NCBI GenBank assembly: GCA_937880075.1 | Contig: CALFLM010000060.1 | Span: forward strand, 62,001-126,000 | Reading direction: 5' to 3' | From: an uncultured Romboutsia sp. | GTDB lineage: Bacteria; Bacillota; Clostridia; Peptostreptococcales; Peptostreptococcaceae | Length of the DNA: 64,000 nucleotides | In this document: positions 36,174 through 44,417 of the stretch, piece by piece | Position numbering within the stretch: the stretch's first letter is position 1 | Layout: the number at the start of each line of letters is the position of its first letter | The notes under the pieces: model-generated | What the model was told of the DNA's origin: nothing | Databases searched by the model: none | Seen by the model: the letters and a program-made list of their open reading frames with translations, nothing else | Translations under genes and position numbers: made by a program

Positions 36174-36401
36174 ATACACTAATGGATTATAAATTATCTG
36201 GTTTGTAGATAATTATAATCTAAACTGCTTATGATTTAAGTAACTGATGTATCTGTATAGAAAGTAATAATATATCATTTTCGATATGAGAAAAGCCAAA
36301 TTTTTTATTTAAATTATAGGACAGGTCTAATTATATAACATTTTGCATAAATTTAAAATATAGAATGTAACCAAGAGACTAAATACACACTGGAGGTATT
36401 T

Positions 36402-36554
36402 ATGAAAAATAGTAGCTCAAAAAGGTTGTTTGTGATTTTATGATTTTTTATAGGTGTGGCTGTAATACTATCTATGATATTACCTAACTGGATATGGAAG
36501 TCTCTTATAGCATTTACTCTTGTGGGATGTGGGGTATTATTCTTTTTATATTAG
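36402..36554 (+). pseudogene. tiny membrane-protein gene interrupted by TGA
   Basis: Good ribosome site TGGAGG six bases before ATG 36402. The frame reads MKNSSSKRLFVIL, then TGA (36441-36443), then continues open in the same frame as FFIGVAVILSMILPNWIWKS and IAFTLVGCGVLFFLY to TAG at 36552. Without the TGA it would be a 50-residue, one- or two-helix membrane protein of a kind common in clostridia. Either a nonsense mutation, a sequencing error, or a start after the TGA (GTG 36456, no ribosome site). Upstream, 36174-36401 holds no gene, only a hairpin ATTATCT/AGATAAT and a degenerate repeat copy near 36288. Confidence 0.6.
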
Positions 36555-36646
36555 TTATAAATCTTAATAAATATATTATTAATATATGGATTAAAGAATC
36601 CTACATATAAGTTAAATTCTATTAAAACCGTAGGGAGGAGTATTTT

Positions 36647-36727
36647 ATGAAGATGGTTACAATAAAATTACCAAAATGGCTTTCTAATATAGTTTTAAAA
36701 TTCATGAAAAGTTCTAAAAAGGGATAA
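36647..36727 (+). CDS. spoVM: SpoVM, amphipathic anchor of SpoIVA
   Basis: A 26-codon gene starting with ATG after TAGGGAGGAG. The product begins MKMVTIKLPKWLSNIV and ends KFMKSSKKG; Bacillus SpoVM is also 26 residues and begins MKFYTIKLPKFLGGIV. It folds into an amphipathic helix that recognises the convex forespore membrane and recruits SpoIVA. The Pro in the conserved IKLPK is present. It sits between thiN and rpmB, as in Bacillus (thiN-spoVM-rpmB), which supports the call. A bidirectional terminator follows. Confidence 0.93.
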   Translation: MKMVTIKLPKWLSNIVLKFMKSSKKG

Positions 36728-36730
36728 AAT

Positions 36731-36757
36731 AAAAGCCTACTATTATAGTAGGCTTTT
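36731..36757. terminator. bidirectional terminator between spoVM and rpmB
   Basis: AAAAGCCTACTA / TAGTAGGCTTTT perfect stem, usable on both strands. Confidence 0.85.
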
Positions 36758-36769
36758 AAAAAGAACATA

Positions 36770-36958
36770 TTAAGCTCTTTCTATTTTTCCAGAACGTAAA
36801 CATCTAGTACAAACCTTAACTCTCTTAGGAGTACCATCTATTATAGCTCTAACGCTTCTTAAGTTAGCAGACCAAGTTCTTCTGCTGTGTCTATTTGAGT
36901 GTGATATTTGGTTTCCAGAAACTTTTCCTTTACCACATACGCTACATACCTTTGCCAT
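36770..36958 (-). CDS. rpmB: ribosomal protein L28 (zinc-binding form)
   Basis: A 62-residue L28 of the large subunit. MAKVCSVCGKGK and CTRCLRSGKIERA provide two CxxC pairs, so this is the zinc-binding C+ form. On the - strand, convergent with spoVM; AAGGAGG lies upstream on that strand. Confidence 0.97.
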   Translation of the reverse strand: MAKVCSVCGKGKVSGNQISHSNRHSRRTWSANLRSVRAIIDGTPKRVKVCTRCLRSGKIERA

Positions 36959-37339
36959 TTACGTACACCTCCTTAAAATGATAACTATATTTAAAGACTA
37001 AAAACATATTTATATTAACATAAATATTAAAAACGTGCAATAGAAATATATATTTGCTTTACACATATTGAAGAATTTGTTGTTATCATATAAAATTATA
37101 TATATAATTCTGTATAAAGTAAATATTAAAAAAGAAATACTAAATTTTTTCTTTTTTATATCCAAATTTTTTAAATTTAAATTATAATAAATTTATTATA
37201 ATAAATTTGGGTAGATTTAAATTATAACATATTTATAATATTATAGGATAGATAAAATTGCATAATACTATAAATATATATAATATTAATTATGCAGAAA
37301 AAATTAGATAAAATATAAATAAACTTAAGGGGGCCAACC
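36959..37339. other. AT-rich divergent intergenic region between rpmB and yloU
   Basis: No gene visible. It must hold the rpmB promoter (- strand, not confidently located) and the yloU promoter (+ strand candidate at 37258). It contains a perfect 20-base AT-only palindrome at 37182-37201, which may be chance in such AT-rich DNA. Confidence 0.5.
37258..37286 (+). promoter_or_regulatory. possible sigma-A promoter of yloU-fakA
   Basis: TTGCAT (37258-37263), 17-base spacer, TAATAT (37281-37286), about 53 bases before the yloU start. Confidence 0.4.
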
Positions 37340-37690
37340 ATGAGTGCAAAAATAGTTAATCAATATGGAAGTATAGAAATAGATAAACAAGTTATATCAC
37401 AAGTTGCTTATAGAGCAGCAATGGAAAGTTACGGACTGGTAGGTTTAGGATATAAGTCTAAAGGTATAGTAGAATTATTAAAAGGTGAAAATGCTTTTAA
37501 AGGAGTTGTAGTTGAAGAACTAGAAGATAATACTATATATATAGAGCTATATGTTATATTACAATATGGAACAAATATATCAACAGTTGCTAACAACATA
37601 ATAGATAGAGTAAAATATACAGTTGAAAAGATTACATCAATAAATGTAAGTAAGATAGATATAAACGTGCAAGGTATAAGAGTTAAGTAA
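37340..37690 (+). CDS. yloU: Asp23/Gls24-family protein (YloU)
   Basis: A 116-residue Asp23 (DUF322) protein: YGSIEIDKQVISQVAYRAAM at the start and the closing block VSKIDINVQGIRVK are the family marks. In Staphylococcus, Asp23 is a membrane-associated envelope stress protein; in Bacillus, yloU precedes yloV exactly as here. Precise function unknown. Site AAGGGGG. A second family member is at 54667. Confidence 0.9.
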   Translation: MSAKIVNQYGSIEIDKQVISQVAYRAAMESYGLVGLGYKSKGIVELLKGENAFKGVVVEELEDNTIYIELYVILQYGTNISTVANNIIDRVKYTVEKITSINVSKIDINVQGIRVK

Positions 37691-37704
37691 TTAGGAGGAA
37701 AAAT

Positions 37705-39330
37705 ATGATTCAATATATAGAAGGTAAGATGTTAAGAGATATGTTTGTATCAGGTGCAAACAATCTTCAAAATCATAAAGATTTAGTAGATAAGCTGAAT
37801 GTATTCCCTGTTCCAGATGGAGATACAGGTACTAACATGTCGCTTACTATATCTTATGCTATGAAGGAATTAGCTAAAGTTGAAAATGATAGTATAACAG
37901 ATATAGGAAAGTCTTTATCAAAAGGTTCTTTAATGGGGGCTAGAGGAAACTCAGGAGTTATATTATCTCAAATAATAAGAGGATTCTCAAAATCTATAGA
38001 AGGTAAAGAAAAAATAGGTACTGAAGATTTAGCTAAAGCTTTTAAAAATGGATCTGACACAGCTTATAAGGCTGTTATAAAGCCAATAGAAGGAACTATA
38101 TTAACAGTAGTAAGAGAAAGTGGAGAGTATGCTATAAAAGCATCTAAAAAAGAAAAAGATTTATTAAAGTTCTTAGAAATGGTTATAGATGAAGCTAATA
38201 AATCTTTAGAAAGAACTCCAGAATTACTTAAGAATTTAAAAGAAGCTGGTGTTGTAGATTCTGGAGGTAAAGGATTAGTTCTTATATATGAAGGGATGTA
38301 TGAGGCATTAAAAGGAAATAAAATAAAAGCAAAAGATTTAAATGATTCTAGCATTCAGGAAGTTAAGCAAGCTGGAACGTCTATAAATACAGAAGATATA
38401 AAATTCTGTTATTGTACAGAGTTTATATTAGAAAGTAGCGCTATAAGTGATACTGAAATAAGAGACATGATGTTAAAGTATGGAGATAGTTTAGCAGTTG
38501 TTGGTGATGAAGGTATAATAAAAGTACATGTTCATACAAATGATCCAGGTCTTGTACTTCAAGATGCTTTAAAACATGGTCAGCTAGTAACAATAAAAAT
38601 AGAAAATATGAAACTTCAACATGAAAATACATTAATAACTGATACTGATGAAATAGCTCAATCATCAGAAGAGAAAGAATATGGATTTATAGCAACATCT
38701 ATGGGAGAAGGTTTAGCAAAAATATTTAAAGACTTTGGAGTTGACTATATAATTGAAGGTGGTCAAACTATGAACCCAAGTACAGAAGACTTTATGAAGG
38801 CTATAGATAGCATAAATGCTAAAAATATATTCATATTCCCAAATAACAGTAATATAATAATGGCAGCAAATCAAGCTAAAGAGTTAAGTGATAAAAATAT
38901 AATCGTAATACCTACTAAAAATACTCCGCAAGGGTTTACTGCTTTAGTTAATTTTAATGCGGATGCTAGTGTAGAAGAAAATGAACAAGCTCTTATGGAA
39001 TCTTTAACTATGGTTAAGTCAGGTCAAGTAACATTTGCAGTTAGAGATACTGTTATGAATGATGTTGAAGTTAAAGAAGGTAACATAATAGGTATAGCAG
39101 AAAGTAAACTGATGGATGCTGGAGAGAGTGTAGATGAAATAACTACATCTTTAGTAGAAAAATTAGTTGATGAAGATAGTGCTATAGTTACATTATTCTA
39201 TGGTGAAGATGTAACTGAGGAAGATGCAAATAATCTTCGTGATGAATTAGAAGAAAAGTTTGAAGATTTAGATATAGAATTATATTATGGAGGTCAACCT
39301 CTTTACTATTACTTAATATCAGTTGAATAA
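37705..39330 (+). CDS. fakA: FakA/YloV, fatty acid kinase catalytic subunit
   Basis: A 541-residue DAK2-domain protein. The N-terminal DhaL-like ATP-binding domain has VFPVPDGDTGTNMSLT and GARGNSGVILSQIIRG; the rest is the YloV middle and C-terminal region. With a FakB partner (DegV family, not in this window) it phosphorylates exogenous fatty acids to acyl-phosphate, which PlsX/PlsY can use. plsX is in this window at 48221. TTAGGAGG upstream. Confidence 0.92.
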   Translation: MIQYIEGKMLRDMFVSGANNLQNHKDLVDKLNVFPVPDGDTGTNMSLTISYAMKELAKVENDSITDIGKSLSKGSLMGARGNSGVILSQIIRGFSKSIEGKEKIGTEDLAKAFKNGSDTAYKAVIKPIEGTILTVVRESGEYAIKASKKEKDLLKFLEMVIDEANKSLERTPELLKNLKEAGVVDSGGKGLVLIYEGMYEALKGNKIKAKDLNDSSIQEVKQAGTSINTEDIKFCYCTEFILESSAISDTEIRDMMLKYGDSLAVVGDEGIIKVHVHTNDPGLVLQDALKHGQLVTIKIENMKLQHENTLITDTDEIAQSSEEKEYGFIATSMGEGLAKIFKDFGVDYIIEGGQTMNPSTEDFMKAIDSINAKNIFIFPNNSNIIMAANQAKELSDKNIIVIPTKNTPQGFTALVNFNADASVEENEQALMESLTMVKSGQVTFAVRDTVMNDVEVKEGNIIGIAESKLMDAGESVDEITTSLVEKLVDEDSAIVTLFYGEDVTEEDANNLRDELEEKFEDLDIELYYGGQPLYYYLISVE

Positions 39331-39387
39331 TTATCTAAGTAACGAACAGATTTTAGTTCGTAGGATAGATTAATAAATTTAATTTTT

Positions 39388-39427
39388 AAAGTCCTGTATA
39401 ATATTATTATTTGTACAGGACTTTATT
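39388..39427 (+). terminator. intrinsic terminator after fakA
   Basis: AAAGTCCTGTA / TACAGGACTTT stem with a 12-base AT loop and TATTT; it ends just before the recG ribosome site. Confidence 0.75.
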
Positions 39428-39441
39428 TATAGGTGATAAAA

Positions 39442-41502
39442 ATGATTGATTTAGAGAAAGACATACAATATGTAAAAGGTATAGGTCCTAAAAAATCTTA
39501 TAAGCTTAATAAGTTAGGAATATTTACATTAAAAGATTTATTATTTTATTTTCCAAGACAGTTTGAAGATAGAAATAATTTAAAAAAAATAGCTCAGTTA
39601 CAAAATGATGAAAAAGCTACTATAAAAGCTGTAATAGTATCTGTAAATACAACAAGTCCTAAAAAAGGAATGACACTTACTAAAATAGATATAAAAGATG
39701 AAACAGGATATGCAAAACTCGCATTCTTTAATCAACCACATATAAAAAATTTATATAAAAGCGGGGATACTATATTAGTATTTGGTAAAGTTAAAAAAGA
39801 ATTTAAAACTATAGAGTTAAGTTCTTGTGAGATAGAACATCTTACAAATGAGCCTAAAAATATATGTAAAGTTATGCCTATATATCCATTGACTTATGGA
39901 GTAACCAATAAAGAAATAATAAGTATTATAAAGTCTGTTTTAAATAATGAAGAACTAAGAATAAAAGAATACTTACCTCAGAGGATAATAGAAAAGTATA
40001 AGTTATGTAGTATAGACTATGCTATAAGAAATATCCATAATCCTACTAGTAAAGAATCATTAAAAATAGCTTTATATAGAATTGTATTTGAAGAATTTTT
40101 AATTCTTCAGTTAGGTTTATTTATGTTTAAAAATGGGACAACTGAGGTTGATGGAATAAAATTTAATAGAGATGAAAAGCTAGATAACATATTAAATGCA
40201 CTACCATTTAAACTTACTAATGCTCAAAATAGAGCATTAAATGAGATAATAGATGATATGAAATCTAATAAGGTTATGAACAGATTAGTACAAGGAGATG
40301 TCGGTTCTGGAAAAACTGTAGTAGCCCTTTTATCATTAGCAAATTGTGTTTTAAATGGATATCAAGGTGCACTAATGGCTCCTACAGAGATACTAGCAGA
40401 ACAGCACTATATGTCCTTATCTGAAATATTAAAGCCATTTGGAATAGAAATTGAATTATTAGTAGGAAGTCTTACAAAAAAACAAAAGGAAAAAGTTTTA
40501 GAAAGAGTAAAGAATAAGGATATTGATATATTAATAGGAACTCATGCATTAATAGAGGATAAAGTCGAATTTAATAATCTAGGTATAGTTATAACTGATG
40601 AACAGCATAGATTTGGTGTAAGGCAAAGAAGTAAGCTTTCAGAAAAAGGTGTAAATCCAGATATATTAGTAATGACAGCAACCCCAATACCAAGAACTCT
40701 GGCGCTTATACTTTATGGAGATTTGGATATATCTATAATAGATGAACTTCCTCCAGGAAGACAACCTATAGAAACATTGGCTATAGATAAAGGAAAAAGA
40801 GATAAAGCTTATAACTCTCTAGTAAGAAGAGAGGTTGAAAAGGGTAGACAAGTATACATAGTATGTCCATTAGTTGAAGAAAGTGAAGCTATAGAAGCAA
40901 AAGCTGCTACTGAACTAGTAGAGGAATTAAAGTTGGAGTATTTTAGTGATTTAAGAGTTGGTCTTTTACATGGAAAAATGAAATCTAGTGAGAAAGATGA
41001 GATAATGAAGAGTTTCAAAAATAAAGAAATAGACATATTAGTATCGACAACAGTTATAGAAGTAGGAGTAAATGTTCCAAATGCAACATTAATGATAATA
41101 GAGAATGCTGAAAGATTTGGTCTTGCTCAACTTCACCAATTAAGAGGACGTGTAGGTAGGGGAAGTCATAAGTCTTATTGTATTTTAATATATGCATCAA
41201 AGAGTGAGGTTTGTAGACAAAGAATGTCTATAATGGAAGAAACTAATGATGGATTTAAGATATCAGAAAAAGATTTAGAAATAAGAGGTCCAGGTGAATT
41301 TTTTGGTACTAGGCAACACGGACTTCCAGAACTTAAAGTTGCTAATATATTTAAGCATATGAAGATATTAAAGTTAGCTCAACAAGAGGCTAGATATATT
41401 ATAGGGTCAGATTTTAAATTACAGAATAATGAAAATAAGATGTTAAAAAAAGAGATTATGACAAAATTTGAACACTCAGTTAAAGAAATTTCATTAAATT
41501 GA
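39442..41502 (+). CDS. recG: RecG, branched-DNA translocase/helicase
   Basis: A 686-residue ATP-dependent helicase that remodels stalled forks and Holliday junctions. Wedge/OB domain (about 1-230), then helicase motifs: QGDVGSGKTVVALL (Walker A), TDEQHRFG (DEQH box), MTATPIPRTLAL, and motif VI in QLRGRVGRG. ATG 39442 has AGGTG at six bases; GTG 39433 lies in the ribosome site. It is followed by rsmD and coaD. Confidence 0.96.
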   Translation: MIDLEKDIQYVKGIGPKKSYKLNKLGIFTLKDLLFYFPRQFEDRNNLKKIAQLQNDEKATIKAVIVSVNTTSPKKGMTLTKIDIKDETGYAKLAFFNQPHIKNLYKSGDTILVFGKVKKEFKTIELSSCEIEHLTNEPKNICKVMPIYPLTYGVTNKEIISIIKSVLNNEELRIKEYLPQRIIEKYKLCSIDYAIRNIHNPTSKESLKIALYRIVFEEFLILQLGLFMFKNGTTEVDGIKFNRDEKLDNILNALPFKLTNAQNRALNEIIDDMKSNKVMNRLVQGDVGSGKTVVALLSLANCVLNGYQGALMAPTEILAEQHYMSLSEILKPFGIEIELLVGSLTKKQKEKVLERVKNKDIDILIGTHALIEDKVEFNNLGIVITDEQHRFGVRQRSKLSEKGVNPDILVMTATPIPRTLALILYGDLDISIIDELPPGRQPIETLAIDKGKRDKAYNSLVRREVEKGRQVYIVCPLVEESEAIEAKAATELVEELKLEYFSDLRVGLLHGKMKSSEKDEIMKSFKNKEIDILVSTTVIEVGVNVPNATLMIIENAERFGLAQLHQLRGRVGRGSHKSYCILIYASKSEVCRQRMSIMEETNDGFKISEKDLEIRGPGEFFGTRQHGLPELKVANIFKHMKILKLAQQEARYIIGSDFKLQNNENKMLKKEIMTKFEHSVKEISLN

Positions 41503-41540
41503 TTAAAATTATGTTAAAATATACAAAGAGGTGAAGTTTG

Positions 41541-42095
41541 TTGAGAGTAATATCAGGAAAAGCAAGAGGACTAAAATTAGATACTCCCAAAAATGAAGAT
41601 GTAAGACCTACTACAGATAGAGTTAAAGAGTCTTTATTTAATATAATAAATCCATATATAATAGACAGCAATGTATTAGACTTATTTGCAGGTACTGGTT
41701 CATTAGGTATAGAATGCTTATCTAGAGGTGCATCATCTTCTACATTTGTAGATATTAGCAAAGAAAGTATAAGTATAGTAAAATCTAATATAAAGAAAGC
41801 TCGTGTAGAAAATGAAAGTACGATTTTAAATTTAGATTTTAAAAATGCAATAGACAGATTAAAAATTCAAAATAAAAAATTTGATATAATTTTTATGGAT
41901 CCTCCATACTATAAGAATATGTTTATAGATGCTCTTTCAAATATAGACGAGGCAGATTTATTATGTGATGAAGGGATAATAGTTGTTGAACACGATACAA
42001 AAGATAAATTTGTAGATAAAATAGGAAGATTAGAAAAAACTAGAGATAAAAAATATGGAAATACAACTTTAACATTTTATAAATTGGAGGAATAA
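41541..42095 (+). CDS. rsmD: RsmD, 16S rRNA m2G966 methyltransferase
   Basis: A 184-residue SAM methyltransferase: RVISGKARG at the N-terminus, SAM site LDLFAGTGSLGIECLSRGAS, and catalytic MDPPYYKN (DPPY). It methylates G966 of 16S rRNA. TTG 41541 lies seven bases after GAGGTG; the adjacent TTG at 41538 is also possible. It is one base upstream of coaD, a conserved pair. Confidence 0.95.
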   Translation: MRVISGKARGLKLDTPKNEDVRPTTDRVKESLFNIINPYIIDSNVLDLFAGTGSLGIECLSRGASSSTFVDISKESISIVKSNIKKARVENESTILNLDFKNAIDRLKIQNKKFDIIFMDPPYYKNMFIDALSNIDEADLLCDEGIIVVEHDTKDKFVDKIGRLEKTRDKKYGNTTLTFYKLEE

Positions 42096-42096
42096 A

Positions 42097-42606
42097 ATGA
42101 AAAGTAAAAAAAGAAAAGCTATATTTGCAGGGAGTTTTGATCCTATTACAAATGGCCACTTAGATATAATTTGTAGGGCTTCAAAATTATTTGATGAATT
42201 ACAAATAGGTGTACTTTATAACCCGAATAAAAAAGGTTTATTTAATTTTGATGAAAGAGTAGAATTAATTAAATCTTGTACAAAGCATCTAAAAAATATA
42301 AAAGTAGTTAGCTTTGATGGACTTTTAGTAAATTACTGTCAAGATCATGGAATAGGTACTTTAATAAGAGGTGTGAGAACAGGAGCAGATATAGAGTATG
42401 AATTACAAATGGCTCATATGAATAGAGAGTTAAATCCAAATATAGAAACTATTATACTACCTACAAAAACAGAATATTCATTTATAAGTTCATCACTAAT
42501 AAAAGAAGTATTAACAGTTGGTGGAGATGTTAAAAATTTAGTGCCAAAAAATGTTTTAGATGAACTAGAAAGAAAAGCTAATGGGGGGAAGGAAAAATGT
42601 ATGTAG
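42097..42606 (+). CDS. coaD: CoaD, phosphopantetheine adenylyltransferase
   Basis: Adds AMP to 4'-phosphopantetheine in CoA synthesis. It has 169 residues with AGSFDPITNGHLDI (TxGH at 18-21) and FISSSLIKEV near the end. Paired with rsmD upstream; coaBC of the same pathway is at 21265. It overlaps the next gene by ten bases. Confidence 0.96.
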   Translation: MKSKKRKAIFAGSFDPITNGHLDIICRASKLFDELQIGVLYNPNKKGLFNFDERVELIKSCTKHLKNIKVVSFDGLLVNYCQDHGIGTLIRGVRTGADIEYELQMAHMNRELNPNIETIILPTKTEYSFISSSLIKEVLTVGGDVKNLVPKNVLDELERKANGGKEKCM

Positions 42607-43121
42607 ATTTAGAAGTTATGGATAGATTTGAAGAATTAGAATGTATAATAAGTAGTGCTTCTTCAATACCGTTTTCACATAAAAGTGGTATTGATAAAGA
42701 AGAAGTATTAGAATTAATAAATAATATAAAAGCATCATTGCCAGAAGAATTAAAACAAGCACATTGGGTTAATCAAGAAAGACATAAAATAATTAATGAT
42801 TCTAAACAAGAAGCTCTTGAAATAGTTGAACAAGCTAAGAAAGAAGCTGAAAGAATAAAGGAAGAATATGAAAATAATATAGAAGAATTAAAGAAAAATT
42901 CTCAAGAAATATTGGATGCATATTTAGAAGCTAGCGAACCTGTTGTTAAGGCTGAAGAAAAAGCAAATGAGATGATTTCAAGAGCTGAGAATCTTGCAAA
43001 AGAAATAAGACTTGGGTCAATAGAATATGCAGAGGATGTATTAACTACTGTAGAGCACAACTTAAAAAGTATATTACAAGAGGTTGAAAGAAATAGAATT
43101 GAATTAAATCCAGGAAAATAA
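42597..43121 (+). CDS. coiled-coil protein of unknown function after coaD
   Basis: A 174-residue protein with no family I can name firmly. After a short N-terminus (VDLEVMDRFEELECIIS) it is a long Glu/Lys/Ala coiled coil (about 60-165) resembling ATP synthase b-subunit or DivIVA-like helices, with AKKEAERIKEEYENNIEELK. No membrane segment or signal peptide is seen. It overlaps coaD by ten bases, with GGGGGGAAGG as ribosome site, so it is translationally coupled. An envelope or scaffold role is only a guess. Confidence 0.75.
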   Translation: MYVDLEVMDRFEELECIISSASSIPFSHKSGIDKEEVLELINNIKASLPEELKQAHWVNQERHKIINDSKQEALEIVEQAKKEAERIKEEYENNIEELKKNSQEILDAYLEASEPVVKAEEKANEMISRAENLAKEIRLGSIEYAEDVLTTVEHNLKSILQEVERNRIELNPGK

Positions 43122-43150
43122 AAGAAAGCTAAAATTAGCTTTCTTTTTTT
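43121..43150. terminator. bidirectional terminator between the coaD unit and ylbJ
   Basis: AAAGAAAGCTAA / TTAGCTTTCTTT stem with T runs on both strands; it overlaps the stop codon on the + side and the end of ylbJ on the - side. Confidence 0.88.
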
Positions 43151-44349
43151 ATATTATAACTAGTTTTTTCTAATACTAATAATATCATAAATATGTAAAG
43201 GATTATAAAAATAGGAAGAATTATATTATAATTTCTTGAGTAAAAATTCCATACTGAATTATTATAAACTAAATTATACATTGTATCAAAATTAGATACA
43301 AATAAATCTGATTTTAATATTGGATATAATAAAAAAGTAAATATGCTAGCTAAAAAACCATGTAAAAATTTACTAAAAATATATGTTTTTGTACTTATGT
43401 CAGTTTTAGCTATAAAATTACAACACTGAGCAAGTATAGATAATCCACTAAAGCCAATTAAAAAGCTAGAAAGAGAAGCTCTTAAAACTTCAGGTGCAGA
43501 CAATACAGAAGATACTCTATTGCATCCTATAGTAATTTCAAATAATCCACTTATGAATGCATGACAAAGTTCCTTTGTAACACCAAATAATGAAAGAGGA
43601 ATATAAAGGATTGATGAAATTAAAGAAATTATATTAAAAAGTGAAAATATTTCAAATACTACAGAGAATACAATTACAAATCCTCCGATAGAAAGTAATG
43701 TATTAACACCATTAAATACAGCACTTCCAAATAAAACAAAAAATCCTCTCTCATCATTATATCTATTATTTATTGTATTTAATACATTTGTTTTAAATGA
43801 AGAATTGTCACTACTTAGAGACTCTTTACCATAATTTCTAAATAATAGCCCTACAGATATAGAGCCAAGGTAATGACAAATAAGCATTAAGTATCCTAAT
43901 GAAGGGTTTTTAAACATTCCTGTTGCTATAGATCCAACTATAAATAATGGACCTGATGTAGAACAAAATGAGACTAATCGTTGACCTTCAAATTTAGATA
44001 TTTGATTGTTATTTCTAAGCTCAGATGCTAGCTTTGCACCTACAGGATAGCCTGATACGGTAGAAATAACAAAGACTAAAGCGCTTTTACCTGATACATT
44101 AAATATAAATTTAGTAATAGGATTAATAATATATCCTATTATATCTACAACTTTTAAGTCTACAACTAAATTTGCTCCTATTATAAAAGGTAAGAGTGAA
44201 GGGATTAATACGTCAACCCAGATAGATAAACCTTTTTTAGCTGCCAAAATAGATTCGTTTGGAAAGCTTACGATACCTAATATTAAAGTAATAACAATTA
44301 AAATTGGAAAGAAAAAGTTGATAATTTGTTTTTTATTAATTTTGATCAC
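43135..44349 (-). CDS. ylbJ: YlbJ, sporulation integral membrane protein
   Basis: A 404-residue multi-pass protein (about eight to ten helices) of the YlbJ/nucleoside-recognition family, with SLLPFIIGANLVVDL, STVSGYPVGAKLASEL and SFCSTSGPLFIVGS. In Bacillus ylbJ is mother-cell expressed and needed for spore cortex formation. The GTG start directly follows an in-frame TAG, and its ribosome site (GGATGG or GGTAG) is unusually close; a strong hairpin covers that site. Downstream of tmcAL on the - strand, likely the same transcript. Confidence 0.9.
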   Translation of the reverse strand: MIKINKKQIINFFFPILIVITLILGIVSFPNESILAAKKGLSIWVDVLIPSLLPFIIGANLVVDLKVVDIIGYIINPITKFIFNVSGKSALVFVISTVSGYPVGAKLASELRNNNQISKFEGQRLVSFCSTSGPLFIVGSIATGMFKNPSLGYLMLICHYLGSISVGLLFRNYGKESLSSDNSSFKTNVLNTINNRYNDERGFFVLFGSAVFNGVNTLLSIGGFVIVFSVVFEIFSLFNIISLISSILYIPLSLFGVTKELCHAFISGLFEITIGCNRVSSVLSAPEVLRASLSSFLIGFSGLSILAQCCNFIAKTDISTKTYIFSKFLHGFLASIFTFLLYPILKSDLFVSNFDTMYNLVYNNSVWNFYSRNYNIILPIFIILYIFMILLVLEKTSYNIKKES

Positions 44350-44393
44350 CTACCATCCATCTAATATAGGATTATTATATTAGATGGGGTAGG
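44349..44393 (-). promoter_or_regulatory. long hairpin between tmcAL and ylbJ that covers the ylbJ ribosome site
   Basis: On the + strand, CCATCTAATATA (44357-44368) and TATATTAGATGG (44376-44387) form a 12-base perfect stem, extended by CCTACC / GGTAGG outside an AT bulge. On the - strand the outer arm contains the sequence just before the ylbJ GTG. It has no T run, so it is not a standard terminator. Confidence 0.6.
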
Positions 44394-44417
44394 AAGATAT
44401 GATAAAAGGTTGTATAC

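Noticed and set aside
36187..36217. Hairpin ATTATCT/AGATAAT as a terminator
   Set aside because: No T run follows and the flavodoxin terminator already lies upstream at 36146.
36441..36443. TGA as selenocysteine in the tiny membrane gene
   Set aside because: No convincing SECIS-type hairpin follows and the position lies at the edge of a membrane segment; a nonsense change is simpler.
37182..37201. 20-base perfect palindrome as an operator
   Set aside because: It consists only of A and T in a very AT-rich region, so chance is likely; no second copy nearby.
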